This document shows positions 1 through 13,000 of a DNA stretch of 64,000 nt, piece by piece. Under the pieces are notes generated by a model. It was not told the DNA's origin. It worked only from the letters and a program-made list of their open reading frames with translations, and ran no database searches. Within the stretch, counting starts at the first letter, position 1. Each line of letters opens with the position of its first letter. This stretch comes from Taenia hydatigena. Taxonomy: Eukaryota; Platyhelminthes; Cestoda; Cyclophyllidea; Taeniidae. The stretch spans positions 10,741,091 through 10,805,090 of the forward strand of contig JADWOT020000003.1 in the NCBI GenBank assembly GCA_036345935.2. Reading direction: 5' to 3'. Made by a program: the position numbers and the translations under genes.

Positions 1-1105
1 TTTCTTCCTGGAGGTGGTCGTCTTCCTTCTCCACTGAATGAGGGTTTTGAGTGTGATGCTACAGTCCACAGCATTATGAGCTCCTGTCGGAGTAGGATCC
101 GAACAGCAGCCATTGGTTAATGAATTCAGCCATGAATTTGAGCAGTGCATCATTTCCAAGGAGGACTCATGCGACGCATGCTGGGCATCAATGACTGACG
201 ACTAATCCACCTTACAGATGTCCAACTCATGCAATGGCATTGAGGATTTTTTTGTAAAAGTAGTTGAGTCTGCTCTTCAACCATGCCAATAGGGGCTTGG
301 TCGATTACAAAGCACTTCGGCTGCCCACAAGGACGTAGAAATACCACAGCGCATCATTCGTGGTCGTGAGTATGCATGCCTAGACTAAGCTGAGAAGGAA
401 GCATTCCCAAATATTTCATTCCCTCCTATAATCATTCAACACTGGTGTGTGCTAGTTCTTCAGCCAACTTTTGTTTGACAGAATGGCAACCGCATGAGAC
501 GCTTATCTGGTTAGTTTGACATTTAAGTTGGAATAAATCCTCATTTCGAGTATGCATGCCACAACTACAGGGAAATCAACCCTTATACGCGTTTCTAATG
601 CTGTCATGTAGAAATTTTGCATCGTGATGCGTCACGTTGGTCCTTATAATTGAGCAACTACAAGGGCAAAAATGTCCTTTAACTCAACCTAGCGATGAGA
701 TCATGAAGTGCATGCATCACCCACCCATGTCGTGTACAATCATTCACGGACTTTCCTCGAAGGCAATTTTATTAAATCAGAGCAAAGCCGGTCAATTTGT
801 CAATCGAATCTTGCTTTAGAATGCATTTTTAATCGAGTTCGCCGAGACCATCCACCCCACAAGTCCATATAAGTTGAGTAGCATTGACAGTTGTGTTGTT
901 TGCATCTAGAAATGTAAATGTTGCCATTGCTAAGAACGCCCGAAGCAGATTTTTCGCATAGGTGAATTAATGACTTCGTTTAAGACACAATTCGCCGCAA
1001 CCAGCAGTGCGAAGTAAAGAAATCACGAAATCAAGAAGAGCAGGTACTGGTTAACGAACTGCAGATAATGTTTTTTTCATTATAAACAAATGGCGCATGC
1101 GGCGC
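1..1105. other. no gene recognised
   Basis: Only short chance open frames on both strands (up to 65 codons). No splice-supported exon, repeat or RNA gene was recognised. Confidence 0.4.
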
Positions 1106-1190
1106 TCGGCGATAGCTCAGTTGGTAGAGCGGTGGACTGTAGATGTCAGCATCAATCCATAGGTCGGTGGTTCAAATCCGCCTCGCCGGA
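1106..1190 (+). tRNA. tRNA-Tyr (GTA) with 12-nt intron
   Basis: A complete cloverleaf can be folded. The acceptor is 1106-1112 paired with 1183-1189 (one T-G wobble at the end) plus discriminator A at 1190. The D stem GCTC/GAGC flanks an AGTTGGTA loop. The anticodon stem GTGGA pairs with TCCAT, the anticodon GTA is at 1139-1141, and the T arm is GGTGG-TTCAAAT-CCGCC. A 12-nt intron (about 1143-1154) sits one base 3' of the anticodon, the canonical position, and eukaryotic tRNA-Tyr genes almost always carry one. Internal A and B boxes are present. No run of four or more T follows for more than 100 bases, which is unusual for a Pol III gene, so this may be a weakly expressed or dispersed copy. 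A TATAA sits about 25 bp upstream. Confidence 0.93.
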
Positions 1191-2188
1191 GTCCCATCCT
1201 GTCGTGCCGACTTGCTCTCCTTTGCTGGTTTCCCCCAGAGCATGTATCTTTGCTCGGGTTCCCTCTAGCAGACGGGTGTTGTTATCTCTCCCATGACGAG
1301 TCTAAGATCTGCATAGAGCTCAGGTTTAACGCACTTTTCCTCACGTGCAATCCAATACCATCATTGCCGTGTAAAATTATGCCTTAGCGATTTCGGGCTA
1401 TGCTGGCATCTGCACAGCCAGGCTTCTAACGAGAATTCCTACACTTCGTCACGCTTTTAACCTTATGCCAGGTACAGTCCAAATCTTCCACTCTTGTGCT
1501 GAAAGATGAAGTAATGCTATGGACTCCCGTTATCTGATACCAATCACGCATAGGATAAGGAATTGGGCATCACACACATGTAACACCAATAGTTAATGCG
1601 TTAATGTGTCAATGTGGAATGAACGCGTTAACTACGCATACGTATCCCTCCCACGCTTTCGGTCGATTTGAGCATGTCTCGCCATTTCTTGTCATGCAGA
1701 TCTGTCGAATTCTGAGCAGAAGTCATGACTGTTCGATTATTAGACCTTTTTGCTGTTTTCACCTTGTTGATCTGTAAGTGTAATACAACCGTCAGATTTT
1801 CGATAGCGTCCAACTTCACACTTAATTTGTTCAAAATTCCTATGTTTGTAAAGTTATGTTACTAAAATCATATCAGTAGAATGATTGATTTTCAAACACT
1901 TTAGCGACATCAGATTACCGTCAGTTCATGGTCTCTGGTTCCAGCCAATCTTGATGCAAGTGTTGCTAACAAACTGGCCTCTATAATAAATTGCAAAGTG
2001 CGAATGATTTGCAGAGCTTGGGTGATGCTTGATGAGGATGGTAAGTAAATGTCATAATGACTTCTGCATGTCATATTTCTATTTAAGTTCTAGAAGGTAG
2101 GAGAGGATCACAAACGAAGTCCAACAAACCATGCAGTTTTTTGGTAATTGGATTTCAAATGAAAAAGCAAATTGAGGACAGCGTCATC
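1191..2188. other. no gene recognised
   Basis: Intergenic or intronic-looking sequence. The open frame at 1628-1834 on the minus strand (68 codons) has no recognisable domain. Confidence 0.35.
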
Positions 2189-2331
2189 GTTTGCTTAAAC
2201 AATGCCTTCATCATGTTTGTAAGCAGATGAATCGACGATGATGAGGCAGATTTTACCATTAGGGCTTTTTGAATTCCAAGTCTCCAGGTGACCTCTCCCA
2301 CCGTGCTCGATGGTATCAGAAATGTGGTGAT
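2189..2331 (-). repeat. inverted repeat unit, copy 1
   Basis: Read on the minus strand this segment matches 3993-4133 on the plus strand: TTTCTGATAC, then CCTGGAGAC/CTTGGAGGC, GAATTCAAA, TAAAATC, ATCTGCTTACAA and a GCATTG ending, with scattered substitutions. It is a diverged inverted duplicate whose source is not recognised. A 79-codon minus open frame (2155-2394) covers it, but the partner copy is interrupted by stops in the matching frame, so it is probably not coding now. Confidence 0.6.
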
Positions 2332-3992
2332 CGATGAAAAGCCTCCATAAAAGCTGCACTCACAGAAAATCTCGGTACAACTGATTGAGTGCATAATTCA
2401 TTTGAAATGCTAAGGGTTCTTACTGTTAACCAGTTCCCATTTGTGCGATTTGTTACAATTCCAGTGGTTGAGAGGCAATTATCGGATCCTAACATGCGCT
2501 GAGTTGCCTGTAGTCGGTGACACGGTGCGGCGTTGGCGAATCCGCCACAGACCCTACGCATTTACACTTGCGTGGTAGTCCAGACGCGGTCTAAGTAAAT
2601 TCGAAAATGTGGCTCTCTAGGCTTGTGGCTGCTTGGTGTCTGAGTGGTGGCCAAGCGTATCGCTTTTGCCTGTGACGCCTAACACGAGTTCCTACTAATC
2701 TAGGTAGTCATTAATAATGAAGACATTTTACTGGTGAAACGAAGGGCGATTTGATTAAAATAACGTTGTTACTCGTTGGAGGTGCCACACCACCTGGATG
2801 ACTGTTTCCCGAGGAGTAAGTGATGAGCATATGACAGGACGTTATAAACTCGTTTTCGAAAACACAAACCCAGAGGCTCTTCTGCTTCTTCACACCTCCG
2901 GCAGCATCTAGTTTCTTCATGGACAGCGTAGTCAAGTCATCTCGCTACTGTCCGGAAAAGTTCCGACGCATGTTCTTGCCTTCCACTGATGGAAATCACG
3001 AAATCGTTGGGTCAGTGGACATAAAGTCACCATAAAATAAGTGGAAGAGAAAGTTGGTGCAGTTATTTGTAGCCTGTGACATGGTATTAAGAGTAGTGGT
3101 CGGAAAATTCCTGTAGCTTTCGATCCTAAAGATGCCTTTATCCCAGCCGCCTCAACTCACGACTCGAATACTCGCTGGTGGATAGGGTGAACAGCAAAGA
3201 GAGGAAATATTCTTATCATTTACAGTCAATTTCGCGCATAGGCTACTGAATGGTCTTCACAAACCATCAAATATGATTCGCCGTCTAATGGGGAATCCAC
3301 GGCGGATGCTCAATGCAATAAGGACTAGTGCAGTGTGGGCTGCCCCAAGACAACGCTACAAGACACTCTCGGAAATGGTTGCGTTGCTGCCAAGAAAACC
3401 GAAGGAGACTACAGAAGCCGATGAACCTGTACGCATAAATCTGCGGCTTGCTTGATGACAATGATGCGTCAACTGGAGTCCTCTTCACTTCGGGTCAGGC
3501 GTTGACAAGTTATGCTCGGTTAGATTTAAGTGTGGTGAAATACCAGTTACCTAAATTATGTGTTTACACAAGTACACTCTTCTATCTAGACAGTTTTTGT
3601 CCGTCAACTTGGAGTCGTGAAGTTACAATGTGCTAGGCGTGATCGGCGGACCAGAGTCCAGACAAATACGTTGCCCTCATCTACCGCTTGTTGAGAGTGT
3701 TGACGACAGAGAAGGAGTAGAGAACTGTGTAGTTAATATGTTTAGCCACCCTCCTAATCAATTAGCATCATGATTTTGAAATATTCATTTCATTCGCCAT
3801 TGCACTTTGCTGCGATGGCACGACGTAATTTGTGAGGACTCGTCAAATGCACACGTGGACATTCATAATCACGTCTTATGAATCAGTAGCTTGTGTTAGT
3901 CAGTTCAAACGTTTGCTTTTGACTTCGTCCTCCAGTTGAATTCCCAGATCAAACGACAAGGACGGGGAGTATCCCATGCAAATGCGGGAGAC
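2332..3992. other. no gene recognised
   Basis: Holds a 60-codon plus frame (3273-3455) with basic composition and no recognised domain, and the short frame at 2711-2935 on the minus strand. Nothing supports either as a gene. Confidence 0.3.
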
Positions 3993-4133
3993 ACCTTATT
4001 TCTGATACTATCGAGCCTGGTGGAGAGATTACTTGGAGGCTTTGAATTCAAAGAGCTCTTCTGATAAAATCAGCCTAATTTCCGTCTACGTATCTGCTTA
4101 CAAGCATGTTGGTGACTTTGTTCAAGCATTGTT
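3993..4133 (+). repeat. inverted repeat unit, copy 2
   Basis: Diverged partner of 2189-2331 in opposite orientation. Stops interrupt the frame that is open in copy 1. Confidence 0.6.
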
Positions 4134-4683
4134 TTATCACTAAATGTGGGACTTTTTCCTGATTCTCTCATCCCTTCTAAAATTCAAATAAAGAAATGAC
4201 ATGCAGAAGTCATTTTAACATCTACTTATCATCTTCCTTAGGCTGCACCCAAAATTTGCAAACCAGTGGCATTTTGCATTTGGAACAACACGTGTTCTCT
4301 GGTGTTTAAACGACAGGTTCCCTTCTGACGGTCGATTCCAACCTAATGCGTGGAGACCACAAACCGAACTCTAGCGAATGCAGTGGTAGACAATGTGGAC
4401 TCGACAACAGCAAGGGATCTGCAGGCACAACGTCAAGTCGTAGGATCAACGTTAGCAATATCGGACAACCCGAAACAGATTAGTGGATAGCTTTTAAGTT
4501 ATTTGGTAAATTAGGCGGGTTGGCCGTAAGTGAGACTGCCTCCGAAAGCAATCAGATCAACCAACTTCTACAACCTCTTGCCACAATGTTGCCTTTTTCG
4601 GTTACATCTGCTTTAATGCATCTCGACAACTGGGAATGCTGTTTTAAGAGCGTCCTGACTGTGACACAGAATCAGGTCCGTAA

Positions 4684-4721
4684 GGCGACAAGGACGACGA
4701 TGACGACGACGAGGACGACAA
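4684..4721 (+). repeat. GAC-type trinucleotide microsatellite
   Basis: Imperfect run of GAC/GAT/GAG triplets within the 4684-4721 stretch. It would encode Asp/Glu or Thr/Arg-rich peptide in some frames and inflates a 75-codon open frame at 4520-4747. Confidence 0.8.
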
Positions 4722-7000
4722 ATAGGACAAGTAATTCTTATAATTAACAGAATTAGCTATTTTCACATCAGAGCTATGAGAGAATTCTACCAGTTTCGCC
4801 TATAACAATCACCCCTGCTTTCTTAGAATCGGAGGAATCTTTAGACAGATCACAATTCATCCAAGGAAAAATCAAACAAGAATTTATGAAGGGGCAGATC
4901 ACTTGTCTTGATTAAATTTCAGTGCCTCTCTTAGAAACGAAAAACACCAAACAGACTGTCTGTGTTTTAAACAGTGATGGATTAACGGACCGTCTTCCTC
5001 CACTGAATTGCAGAAGGATTTCATTTAGTTCTCTGCAATCCAACTCACTTCACCAACTTTTTCCAAATTGGCGAACTATTTTGACATGAATGGTCAGGTG
5101 GACAGATGGACGGGTATGAAATAGATGGATGGGGAATAATTGCATTGGATGCGATTAAGTCGACAGACTTAGCTCAGATTCGTCGCCAACGTGGCACATG
5201 ATAGGCTCATTTGTGGCACCGAGAGTTCACTGTGATCGCCCTACAAAAGGGCACTTCTCACAGTTCAAACGCTGATTCACCCGCCTCGCTATCTCTTAAT
5301 TTGAGCAACCATTAGCCACTCACACTCTCTTTGCCAAGCATTATCCGCTTATCAGCAGATCTGCTGCATCTCATTTCGGCCCGCAACGAAACTCGCCCTT
5401 TAGTAAAGGCGATCTACAAACGACAATAAAGGGAAGCATTTAGTCTGTTGAAGCAAACATCGAGATCAAGTTTGAATCATAGCGATGATTCCACGAATTA
5501 AGGGTTGAATAAGCCACGTCCTGAAAGTGAATGTCACTAAATGCTACGCAGCATTGCACCCACAACACACCTGCTAGCGATGATTAATGTGGCAGCAGTG
5601 CCACCAGTTGAGGGCCACCGTAAACGGCAGCCTTCTTGATCTAGTGCTAAGATGGATGCTACTTGCTAATCATCCAGCTTCTTCTACCTCAAGGCTGCAG
5701 GCGCACAAAAGGTGTCGAAAAGAGAGAAAGTTTTGTGATGATGATGGCGATTATCATTACGGGCACGGGTATGGGTAATAAAAGCAAGGATGGATTAGAA
5801 AGAAGGCAAAGGAGGATGAGAAAGGTTGACTTACCTCGATTTCCTGACCTGGATTTGAAGTACTTTAGCATGAATCGGGAGGGTGAGATGAAATTGCGTC
5901 TGGCCATGATAGGACTGAATTGGTAAAGAGGGGACAGGTGAAGCCGTGGTTCATGGATCAACAAGTTCACCATCAACTCATTGTGTCATGTGAAGCATGG
6001 ACCTCTGTCTAAGCGACGGCAAGATAAACCAAAATTAGTCACCTCAAGTAGCCCTACAGTGTGGTAGCGGAGAGGCGAAAGGGATCTAGACGAGGAAGCA
6101 GTACCAGTTGGGTGGTGTTCAATTGTACCCACTTTTGTCCGTCACGTAACCAACCGTTGAGAGGAAGAAAAGAATTAGGGTGGGAACCAAAGGAAGAAGA
6201 GGAGAAAGTTGTACGTGGATGCAAGGAGTGTAAATTTGGCGCCCTCCTCGAATCCCCATCCGTTTATGGACTCCAAATTTCGAAGGCAAATAAGCTGCTG
6301 ACGAGACGACTACAACTCTCCCCAGACAATAAAGTGGAGTAGACTTGAGGTCTCCTAGTTTTGTGGGCATCGTCGTCTGCAGTGAGGCGAAATTTTGGCC
6401 CTTGTCCCATAAGAGCAACAGAAGCATTGACACCATTCTATAATGAACAGACGGCAAGCAAGTCTTATTCTTTACTTCTTTATTATCATCTACAAATAAG
6501 CCACCTTTTTCTTTAATCTGAATATTTTAAAGCACGGAGTATTCATATTAAACATGGTCATTTCGAGTGCAAGCGCTGACAGTGACAGCGTTGACAATCA
6601 CAAACACCTCTCTTTCAGTAAATTTGTTTAAAATACCAAACTGTTATAGTGAATGCGGTTACCATGCGCACAAACACCGGTAGGACTGGATGGCAAGCAC
6701 ACGGCATGGGAAGCATTGAAGTACGATTGTAAGGCCGAGTGTGAGCACAAGCCCGTGTTCTACTCCGACTCGGTGATTTCAGTTGCGCATGATGAGCATT
6801 AACGTTTGAACGTGACTCTCGACTTGCAATCATCGACAATTTATCAGTGTTTAAACCTCATCACCCATGTCATTCAGTCATTCTACGATGACGCCTATAA
6901 AAATGTTATTTTTTTTCAGTAGTTCCTATTTACTTTGCCTTTCTCCTTAACTTATGTTATTCTTCGTTCATTGCTTTTGTCTTTTCCACTATCACGATTC
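4722..7000. other. no gene recognised; overlapping open frames at 5587-6457
   Basis: The stretch 5587-6457 has overlapping open frames on both strands (63-112 codons), with a purine-rich plus strand that depletes stops on the minus strand. I see no domain, no consistent splice pair and no family. The rest is featureless at this resolution. Confidence 0.3.
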
Positions 7001-7055
7001 CCTTATTCCGATTCCAGGTCACTAGAGATACCTTGCTTCCAAATCACTTTGAAAA

Positions 7056-7215
7056 GAACACAAAATCACTGAGCTTTCAGCTGAAGTAACACTGCATACA
7101 TGTAGGTTTTTAGATGTGGAGGACTTAGTGGGTGCCTGCAACATTATTTCTTGATGGTGATGAATGTTTCATATCAGCGATCCTAACAAGCAATGTTTTG
7201 ACACATCAGCAATGG
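7056..7215 (+). pseudogene. F-box gene remnant (copy G)
   Basis: Translation from 7056 gives an F-box-like segment containing the elements KITEL, EVTLH, RFLDVEDLVGACN, then a stop (TGA after IIS). F-box domains bind SKP1 and tether substrates to SCF ubiquitin ligases. The nucleotide sequence aligns with the F-box exon of the copy at 15703-15828, including a shared GACACATCA block just downstream (7199-7207). The preceding splice acceptor (CACTTTAG in other copies) has mutated to CACTTTGA, and no first exon is seen nearby. It is a truncated, dead copy. Confidence 0.7.
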
Positions 7216-7800
7216 GGAGTGTCTCAATTAGCACCAACTGCTTACTGAGACCCAAATGCTGCTGCTAGAATTGGCTAAAGCAAACAGTGTTCTTCCAGTG
7301 GCATTTATCTCAGTCTGCTCGGTCCTCTCTTCGGCAGATCACCAATTACTACTTCATGTTTGATCCTCACCCACGTTATTTCGCTGCAATACAGATTTAC
7401 TAAAGCGCTATTAATGTGGTAAATCGATTCAACATTATTTCTACTACTAAAGAAGGTAGGAGAATTCATTACAATGCACCTCTGATAGAGGGCGAATTAT
7501 AAAAGAGCAATTGATGAGTTGGCAATGAAAGGCTTAGCAAACGGATGTAAATATCACTGGTAGAATTCCATTCTACGGTATTCAATTTCATGAGTCGGCA
7601 CTCTGCGGGCCCTTGATATGGTTCGTAGAAGTACCACGCAAAATGAGTGCTTATTAAGCCACAGCCATTTGCTGTGTATTGATGCACTTGTGACTAACTC
7701 CACCTCTTCATCCGCTGATTAGGTGACAGCGAAATCAAATGGAAAGCGCAGATCTACTGATAACGATCGAGTAGGATAAAGGTCGAGAGTTACGGTGCTC
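7216..7800. other. no gene recognised
   Basis: The first few tens of bases may still be degraded F-box copy. The 72-codon minus frame at 7469-7687 has no recognised domain. Confidence 0.3.
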
Positions 7801-8477
7801 AAACATGAACCTGGGCTCAACCATCAGTGCTTCCCTGTTCTGCATGCTCGTAATCCATCCTCGTCAATGTTTTGTAGCAATTATAACTATGCTCGAGCTG
7901 ACGATTTGGCGGTTTGTAGGGAGATTGAGAGTGAGAAGGGATGAGTGACAATATCCTACACTAGCAGGCTGCTTTGAAAGTAATGATGAGGTGGCAAGAA
8001 GCAAGCTTCACACTATGTTTGAGCTTGTGCAACCCTTTCCTACTGTTTGCCTATGGTTGACGTAAAGGTGTCCACAAATGTCAGAAAATTTAAAGCCGCT
8101 CAGCTAAGACCACATTTACCCAACTGAAAAGTCTGTCTTAAGGCGATTCAGATTAACTTATTAGTGCAGATAAAGAGCATAAGTGAAAGGCAAATTGGAG
8201 ACGCATATTTGTTCTACCCTTTTCACCTAAATGTAGGTTTGAGGTAGGGGTGTTTGGAAACTCGGTATTTCGTCTTTGCCATTGAAATGTATCCTTTGCC
8301 GGAAATGGCAAATCGCCGTGCGTGTAGCTGTGATGTCCTTTTCGAGGTAAGATGACACTCCAAGTGCAGTGTCTTTAAAGTTCTGCCTTTGGCTCAGTCA
8401 AGCATAATGTGAGTGTCTTTTGAGTCCTTCTTCTAGATAAACAGAACACACAACCTTTTGATCTAGGCGATTTGATA
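7801..8477 (+). repeat. dispersed repeat family R2, copy 1
   Basis: Aligns colinearly in the same orientation with 34761-35466. Both start with CATGAACCTGGGCTCAACC and run through TATGCTCGAGCTGAC, AATATCCTACA, GGCAAATTGGAGACGCATAT and CGAGGTAAGATGACACTCC. Identity by eye is high (roughly 85-90 percent) with small indels. A third, more diverged copy is at 11490-11760. The minus strand of copy 3 keeps a 66-codon open frame that is broken here, so the source may have been coding. The family is not recognised. Confidence 0.8.
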
Positions 8478-8518
8478 TGAGAAACGCGGCGTATCCATGC
8501 GGTAAATAAAGCTGCTGT

Positions 8519-9046
8519 TTATGTTACTACGATTGCTAAAGAGAAAGGAAAACAGCAAGTTAAAGAAAAGTAGTGCATTTGAGTACGCAATGGCCATAAA
8601 TAGCGCATGTCAAATGTGCGATGCTTTGGTAAATTGCATTTGTCCTTGCATCTATCGCCAACAGTCTTCACCTGGAAGTCAGTCGTAATAAGTGAAATGC
8701 AGCAAGTCACCAAGTTGACGTGTCCGGCTTCACATCGCTTGACACAATACATTCGCAATTCCACCGGAGTTGTTGCAAGTGGACAACCCTCGAAGTTGTT
8801 GGAACTCGCAACAAGCTTTGCAAAGAGGTGAATATCATCTGCTTCATCATCATCCCAACTCCTTGGCAGGAGGGCTATGACTAATACATGATGCGACTTG
8901 ATGGCGTCTTGGAAGCGCAGTAATTGATGCCTGAACAGAATTCCTGGATCCAACTGCAACACGCAGCAGTCGTAGTGCAAGACGTCACTTTCAGAATCTC
9001 TTCTTCCGATCCCGCCGAAACATATTGCGCTATCTTTTGCATTCAC
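8519..9046 (-). CDS. hypothetical 175-residue open frame
   Basis: The longest unexplained ATG-started frame outside the repeats. It starts with an ATG at 9046 and has 175 codons, which is somewhat longer than expected by chance at this composition. The predicted product contains an acidic patch (DDDEADD, middle of the protein), ten or more cysteines and a hydrophobic C-terminus, but no recognised domain, signal peptide or zinc-binding pattern. It lies immediately after repeat R2 copy 1. It could be a retained single-exon gene, a retrocopy or chance. I do not recognise it and assign no function. Confidence 0.3.
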   Translation of the reverse strand: MNAKDSAICFGGIGRRDSESDVLHYDCCVLQLDPGILFRHQLLRFQDAIKSHHVLVIALLPRSWDDDEADDIHLFAKLVASSNNFEGCPLATTPVELRMYCVKRCEAGHVNLVTCCISLITTDFQVKTVGDRCKDKCNLPKHRTFDMRYLWPLRTQMHYFSLTCCFPFSLAIVVT

Positions 9047-9639
9047 ATGGCAAATCGTTATAAAATCAATGTGTCAATAGCATCTGTAAGGTACGGGCAC
9101 GCACAATGATTCATCAAGATTTCTGGTGCCCAAAGCTTATTAATAATACGTCCGTTTGAGGCAGCTATTGAAGGGATGCTAAGAAGAAGATAGACTTGAT
9201 AGTAATGAACATCGTTTGGAGCATTTCTATATCCCTAGCCGATGGTTACCAGCCCATGGTTTGAATACCGCATCGTTCAACAGCCCTGCTTTTGTCACTC
9301 ATTCATTATTTGCTATGTTTGTTCTACCTCTGCGTGGGCTTCGTTACAAATTTTACGTCATCAAGACAAGCAACAACTCTCTTTTATGGGATGGTTGTTT
9401 ACGGCAAGACAACAAGCAAAGGTCTGTTTTGCATCAAGAATGACCGCGCAAAGACCCAACGAAACCATCGTCGAAGGCATCAACGTACTCTTGCGTCTTC
9501 TTTACTCCCCTTCTTACAGTCATGAGGCTCTTCTAGATTACATCAAGTCGCACCTTCTTTTTACCTCCTTCTCTGTTTGAACCACCATCGTAAGGTAAAG
9601 TAGGAGGGTCCGTCGCCATGAACCTGCGTCGTCATGTGG
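9047..9639. other. overlapping unrecognised open frames
   Basis: Three overlapping plus-strand frames (9216-9443, 9242-9580, 9292-9525; 75-112 codons) cover this stretch. All are open at once, which is not what a single coding exon looks like. No domain was recognised. Confidence 0.3.
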
Positions 9640-10085
9640 ACAGAAACCATTCATATTCTATGCGAACTTTCTAGTGACATGTTGAAAGGCACGAAGACCA
9701 TGCAAAGCAAACGAATTGAACACTTTTGTGGTTGAAGAGAGGATATTCCAACTGAACTGCCAGTCTGTTGACGAATACCAATAAAGGTGCACTGCTGTAA
9801 TTGGTAGACGGAAATAGATGAGATCAGGCTCACAGGACAGGATGTTACCAATGCGGTTCTCGTAAAGCTAAAACACTTGAGGCAAAGTAGTGCACTGCAC
9901 GCTAATTAGAATCGGAGTCGAGAAAACTGTTTTCAATTTAATTAGAAAATAACCAACTTAAAAAATGCAAAATTCGGATGCTGAGAAGATGATTACAAAA
10001 GTTTGAAGTTCTTTCCTTTCTGTGCCAATGTGCTGCTTTTGATTGCTCTAAAATATTGTGGCTAGGATTCCTGCTGTCGCACCTT
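9640..10085 (+). repeat. dispersed repeat family R3, copy 1
   Basis: Diverged direct repeat of 23205-23700. Shared blocks in the same order include a GTGACATG near the start, a GTTGACRAAT.CCAAT/TCAAT segment, AGGCAAAGTA, and a terminal segment ending TCCTGCTGTC/TCCTCCTGTC. On the minus strand both copies translate to alignable peptide with QQ.GS.VG, RLLCM and a following methionine-serine segment, so the source may have been a protein-coding exon. Not recognised. Confidence 0.6.
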
Positions 10086-13000
10086 TACATGCCTTTTGGC
10101 ACCATGGTGGCGTGTGGTGTCACGAAAATCAGCTTGCGCCCAATTTGTGACAAAATTACTCAAATATGATGCGACCTGCTCCCTTGATGTCCACTTTCTT
10201 GGCCCCCACTTTGTCCGAGTGCCTTCTTAGCTTGTGCTTTGCATTATATCCAAATGACAGTTCTCCCTCAGCTATAAGAAGTCATTTAATACAAAAAAAT
10301 GAAAACTCATTTAGCTCATTTTGGAAACTATTGTCACGATCACACTGCTTTTCTATAGTAGATTTGAAGGTGGGGAATGGACAGAAAAGAGGTAGACTGC
10401 ATTGCCGTATAGAAATCATTACGAATCCCATCCATCGCCTTTTAGACTTTGCAGTGTGGCAGCCACTCTCCACCGCCATATGCATTAAGCATTGTATACA
10501 ATACCCTGATGACATTCATGCTTGCGATGCGAATGGTCTAAAGCACAAGACTGATTTAGAATGCAGGTTCAAACTAAGCTGAAGTTGTGCAAGAATCTGC
10601 AGTATTTTGGCAATGCTTTGGCAGGAGAATTTGTCAATAATTTGTCACGCCTAGCTATTTGATTGATTCCTCTCAAATGCACACCCGCCTAGAGATGGGT
10701 GGGTGGTTTGAGCCTCTACTGTCGGCACTCCATTTGCGTGTTCGCTTGCTTGTCATCTCCATGCAAGTACCGTAAATAGCTCCGTGACATACTTTTGCAA
10801 TATTCAATGGTCACCGTAGCCTTCCTGCAAATTAAAATTTCTATTTATAAAAACACAATTTTTCTTATTCTCTCGCCAATGCAGCATTCGAGGCAACTGA
10901 TCACGACAACCACACCTGACTGAATGTGGTGAGTAGCGGGAGACAGCTTGTTCTATAAATTTATAATTAGATTTGCATTTCTCAAATCCGCTCATCGCTA
11001 TCCAATCCAGAGAGAAGGAACTAGGAATTCCTTTCGTTTCTCTCAATGGGACTCGAAAGGCGATGTAGTAGAACAGACTACAAATAGCTCTTCCACATTT
11101 CATATTCACATGCTTCACTTAATCGCACTTTATAAACAGATCCTATACTGCGCAGCTCAAACGCAATCCCAGTTGCAGACCCAGTGAAGAATGCTGCATT
11201 TCTTGTAAATACTAACGACTTGGCGAACTATTGCAATATCACTCCCGCCACGAAGAAAGCGTTTGAAGTTGCACAGCGATAGAGCTGTATACAAGGTGCT
11301 GTGAAATGAAGTCGGTGTCCGGCCTACCTGGTCCCTTAGAAAGCTGTAAGCGACATCCCTTAAATCTTCCTTTTTGGTTTGATGGGACAAGTAGAGGCGT
11401 AAATGCAAGTTTACTGAGGGTCCAGGGTCACGGTGAAACAGTAACGTCCGTCAGGCGCAAGTGAAGACACAGACCATTTGCAGAGCATAGATTTGGACTT
11501 GGATACCAATACTCGTTTCTGCTGCATGCTTGTGATCTAGTCCTGTCAATATTTTCATTATTCATAGCAACGTTCGAGATTATATTTTGTTATTTTAAAG
11601 CGTTTAAAAAAGAGGGCAGACAGGATCAGATTTGGGAAGGGTGACTCTTATGAGAAGGCTGCGCTGAAAGTAATGGTGAAGAAGCAAAAGAACAAGCTTT
11701 GCTCTTTGTTTATTGTTAAGCAATGTAACCCTCTAGTTGCCTACCGCCATGATACATTTCGCTGTCGTCAAATCTTCAATTGGCGATTTCTATAATAAAA
11801 TACTGGATCCATCACGAACACGTAGTAGCTGCATGTTAACGCTTATCGCAACAAATCGTAGTACGATCAGTCTTTCCACTTGCGGTGGAGTAAAATAAAC
11901 TCAACGGATTGAAGGCAGATAGATGCGTTTTTGCTTCTGTCTCTTCTCCAAGGAACACGCGAGTGCCGCAAAGCTATCAAGACAAATTATCAAGGGTCCT
12001 TTGGAAGGAATCAAACACATTTCTGCTCCTTCCTCGACTGTTCCGCACTAAGTTCACTTAACTCTCCATCACTGAAGCCCATCAATTTCTGGGTAGCAGA
12101 GATTATCACCTGCAGCTAACAAAGAGTTATGTACGTTTATTCCACATTCAGCGATTTTTTTTTTGCTTTTGACTCAGACATCATTTGTAGCACCTCAGCG
12201 GGAGGCGATATTGAGTGAGTCTGTGAGGTCCGCCACTACCGATGCCATAAAGTCACCATTTTAAAGGAGCTGGGATGTTACTACCGTCAGAGCGTTCTTT
12301 CAAGAAGTCAAATCTGCCACCATTTTCATGTCTTTTTATTCAATTCGTCGCTCTCATCATTGCGTAAGTGAGTAATTAGCAATTTCTACTCCAAGTGGGC
12401 TGAAACGAGCATCCCTTACCATTCAACCCCTTGTTAAGACGACTAGTGAGAGTTAACATTGCAGCAGCCCTGTTCATGAGCTTCGCACCTGAACTAGCCT
12501 TCATTAGTAATCATGTTGTTTACTCAGTCAACAGTGCAATATGAGCAGGCTCTCAATGAGGTGAAAGTAAATTTTGTACATTGCAGTTAGTGCAACTTCT
12601 GCTGGAATTGTGGTTGCACTTCTCGAAATCACGACAGTTGGCAGCCCCATTTTTGTAGGGTTTAAGTAAAATCTGCATTGCCATTGCATTACACCAGAAT
12701 CAAACTTTGAAATTACCCTTGAAGAACTGTTTTCCTTGAACGCCTCTATCAATCGCTGGCTCGTTCATTGTAGTTACCTAATTGCGTGGTGTGCACTTTT
12801 ATCCGAAGGCTAATCCTAACCCTTTAGAGCATTTGTGATATAAGAAACTAATTATTAGCCGAAAATAAGTTTGGTGCAATCATCAAACCAAGAAAATGCT
12901 TTGGATCTTTAGAATTTGCAAGTTAGTTGCCGGCCAAGTGTCATTTTTGCCAACCCGACTCCGTCTGTAGGCTGAAAGCACTCCAAACCAATCACTAGGT

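Noticed and set aside
2612..2700. tRNA-Ser/Leu-like D-arm (GTGTCTGAGTGGTGGCCAAG)
   Set aside because: The T arm and the acceptor pairing are missing, so it is at most a degraded fragment.
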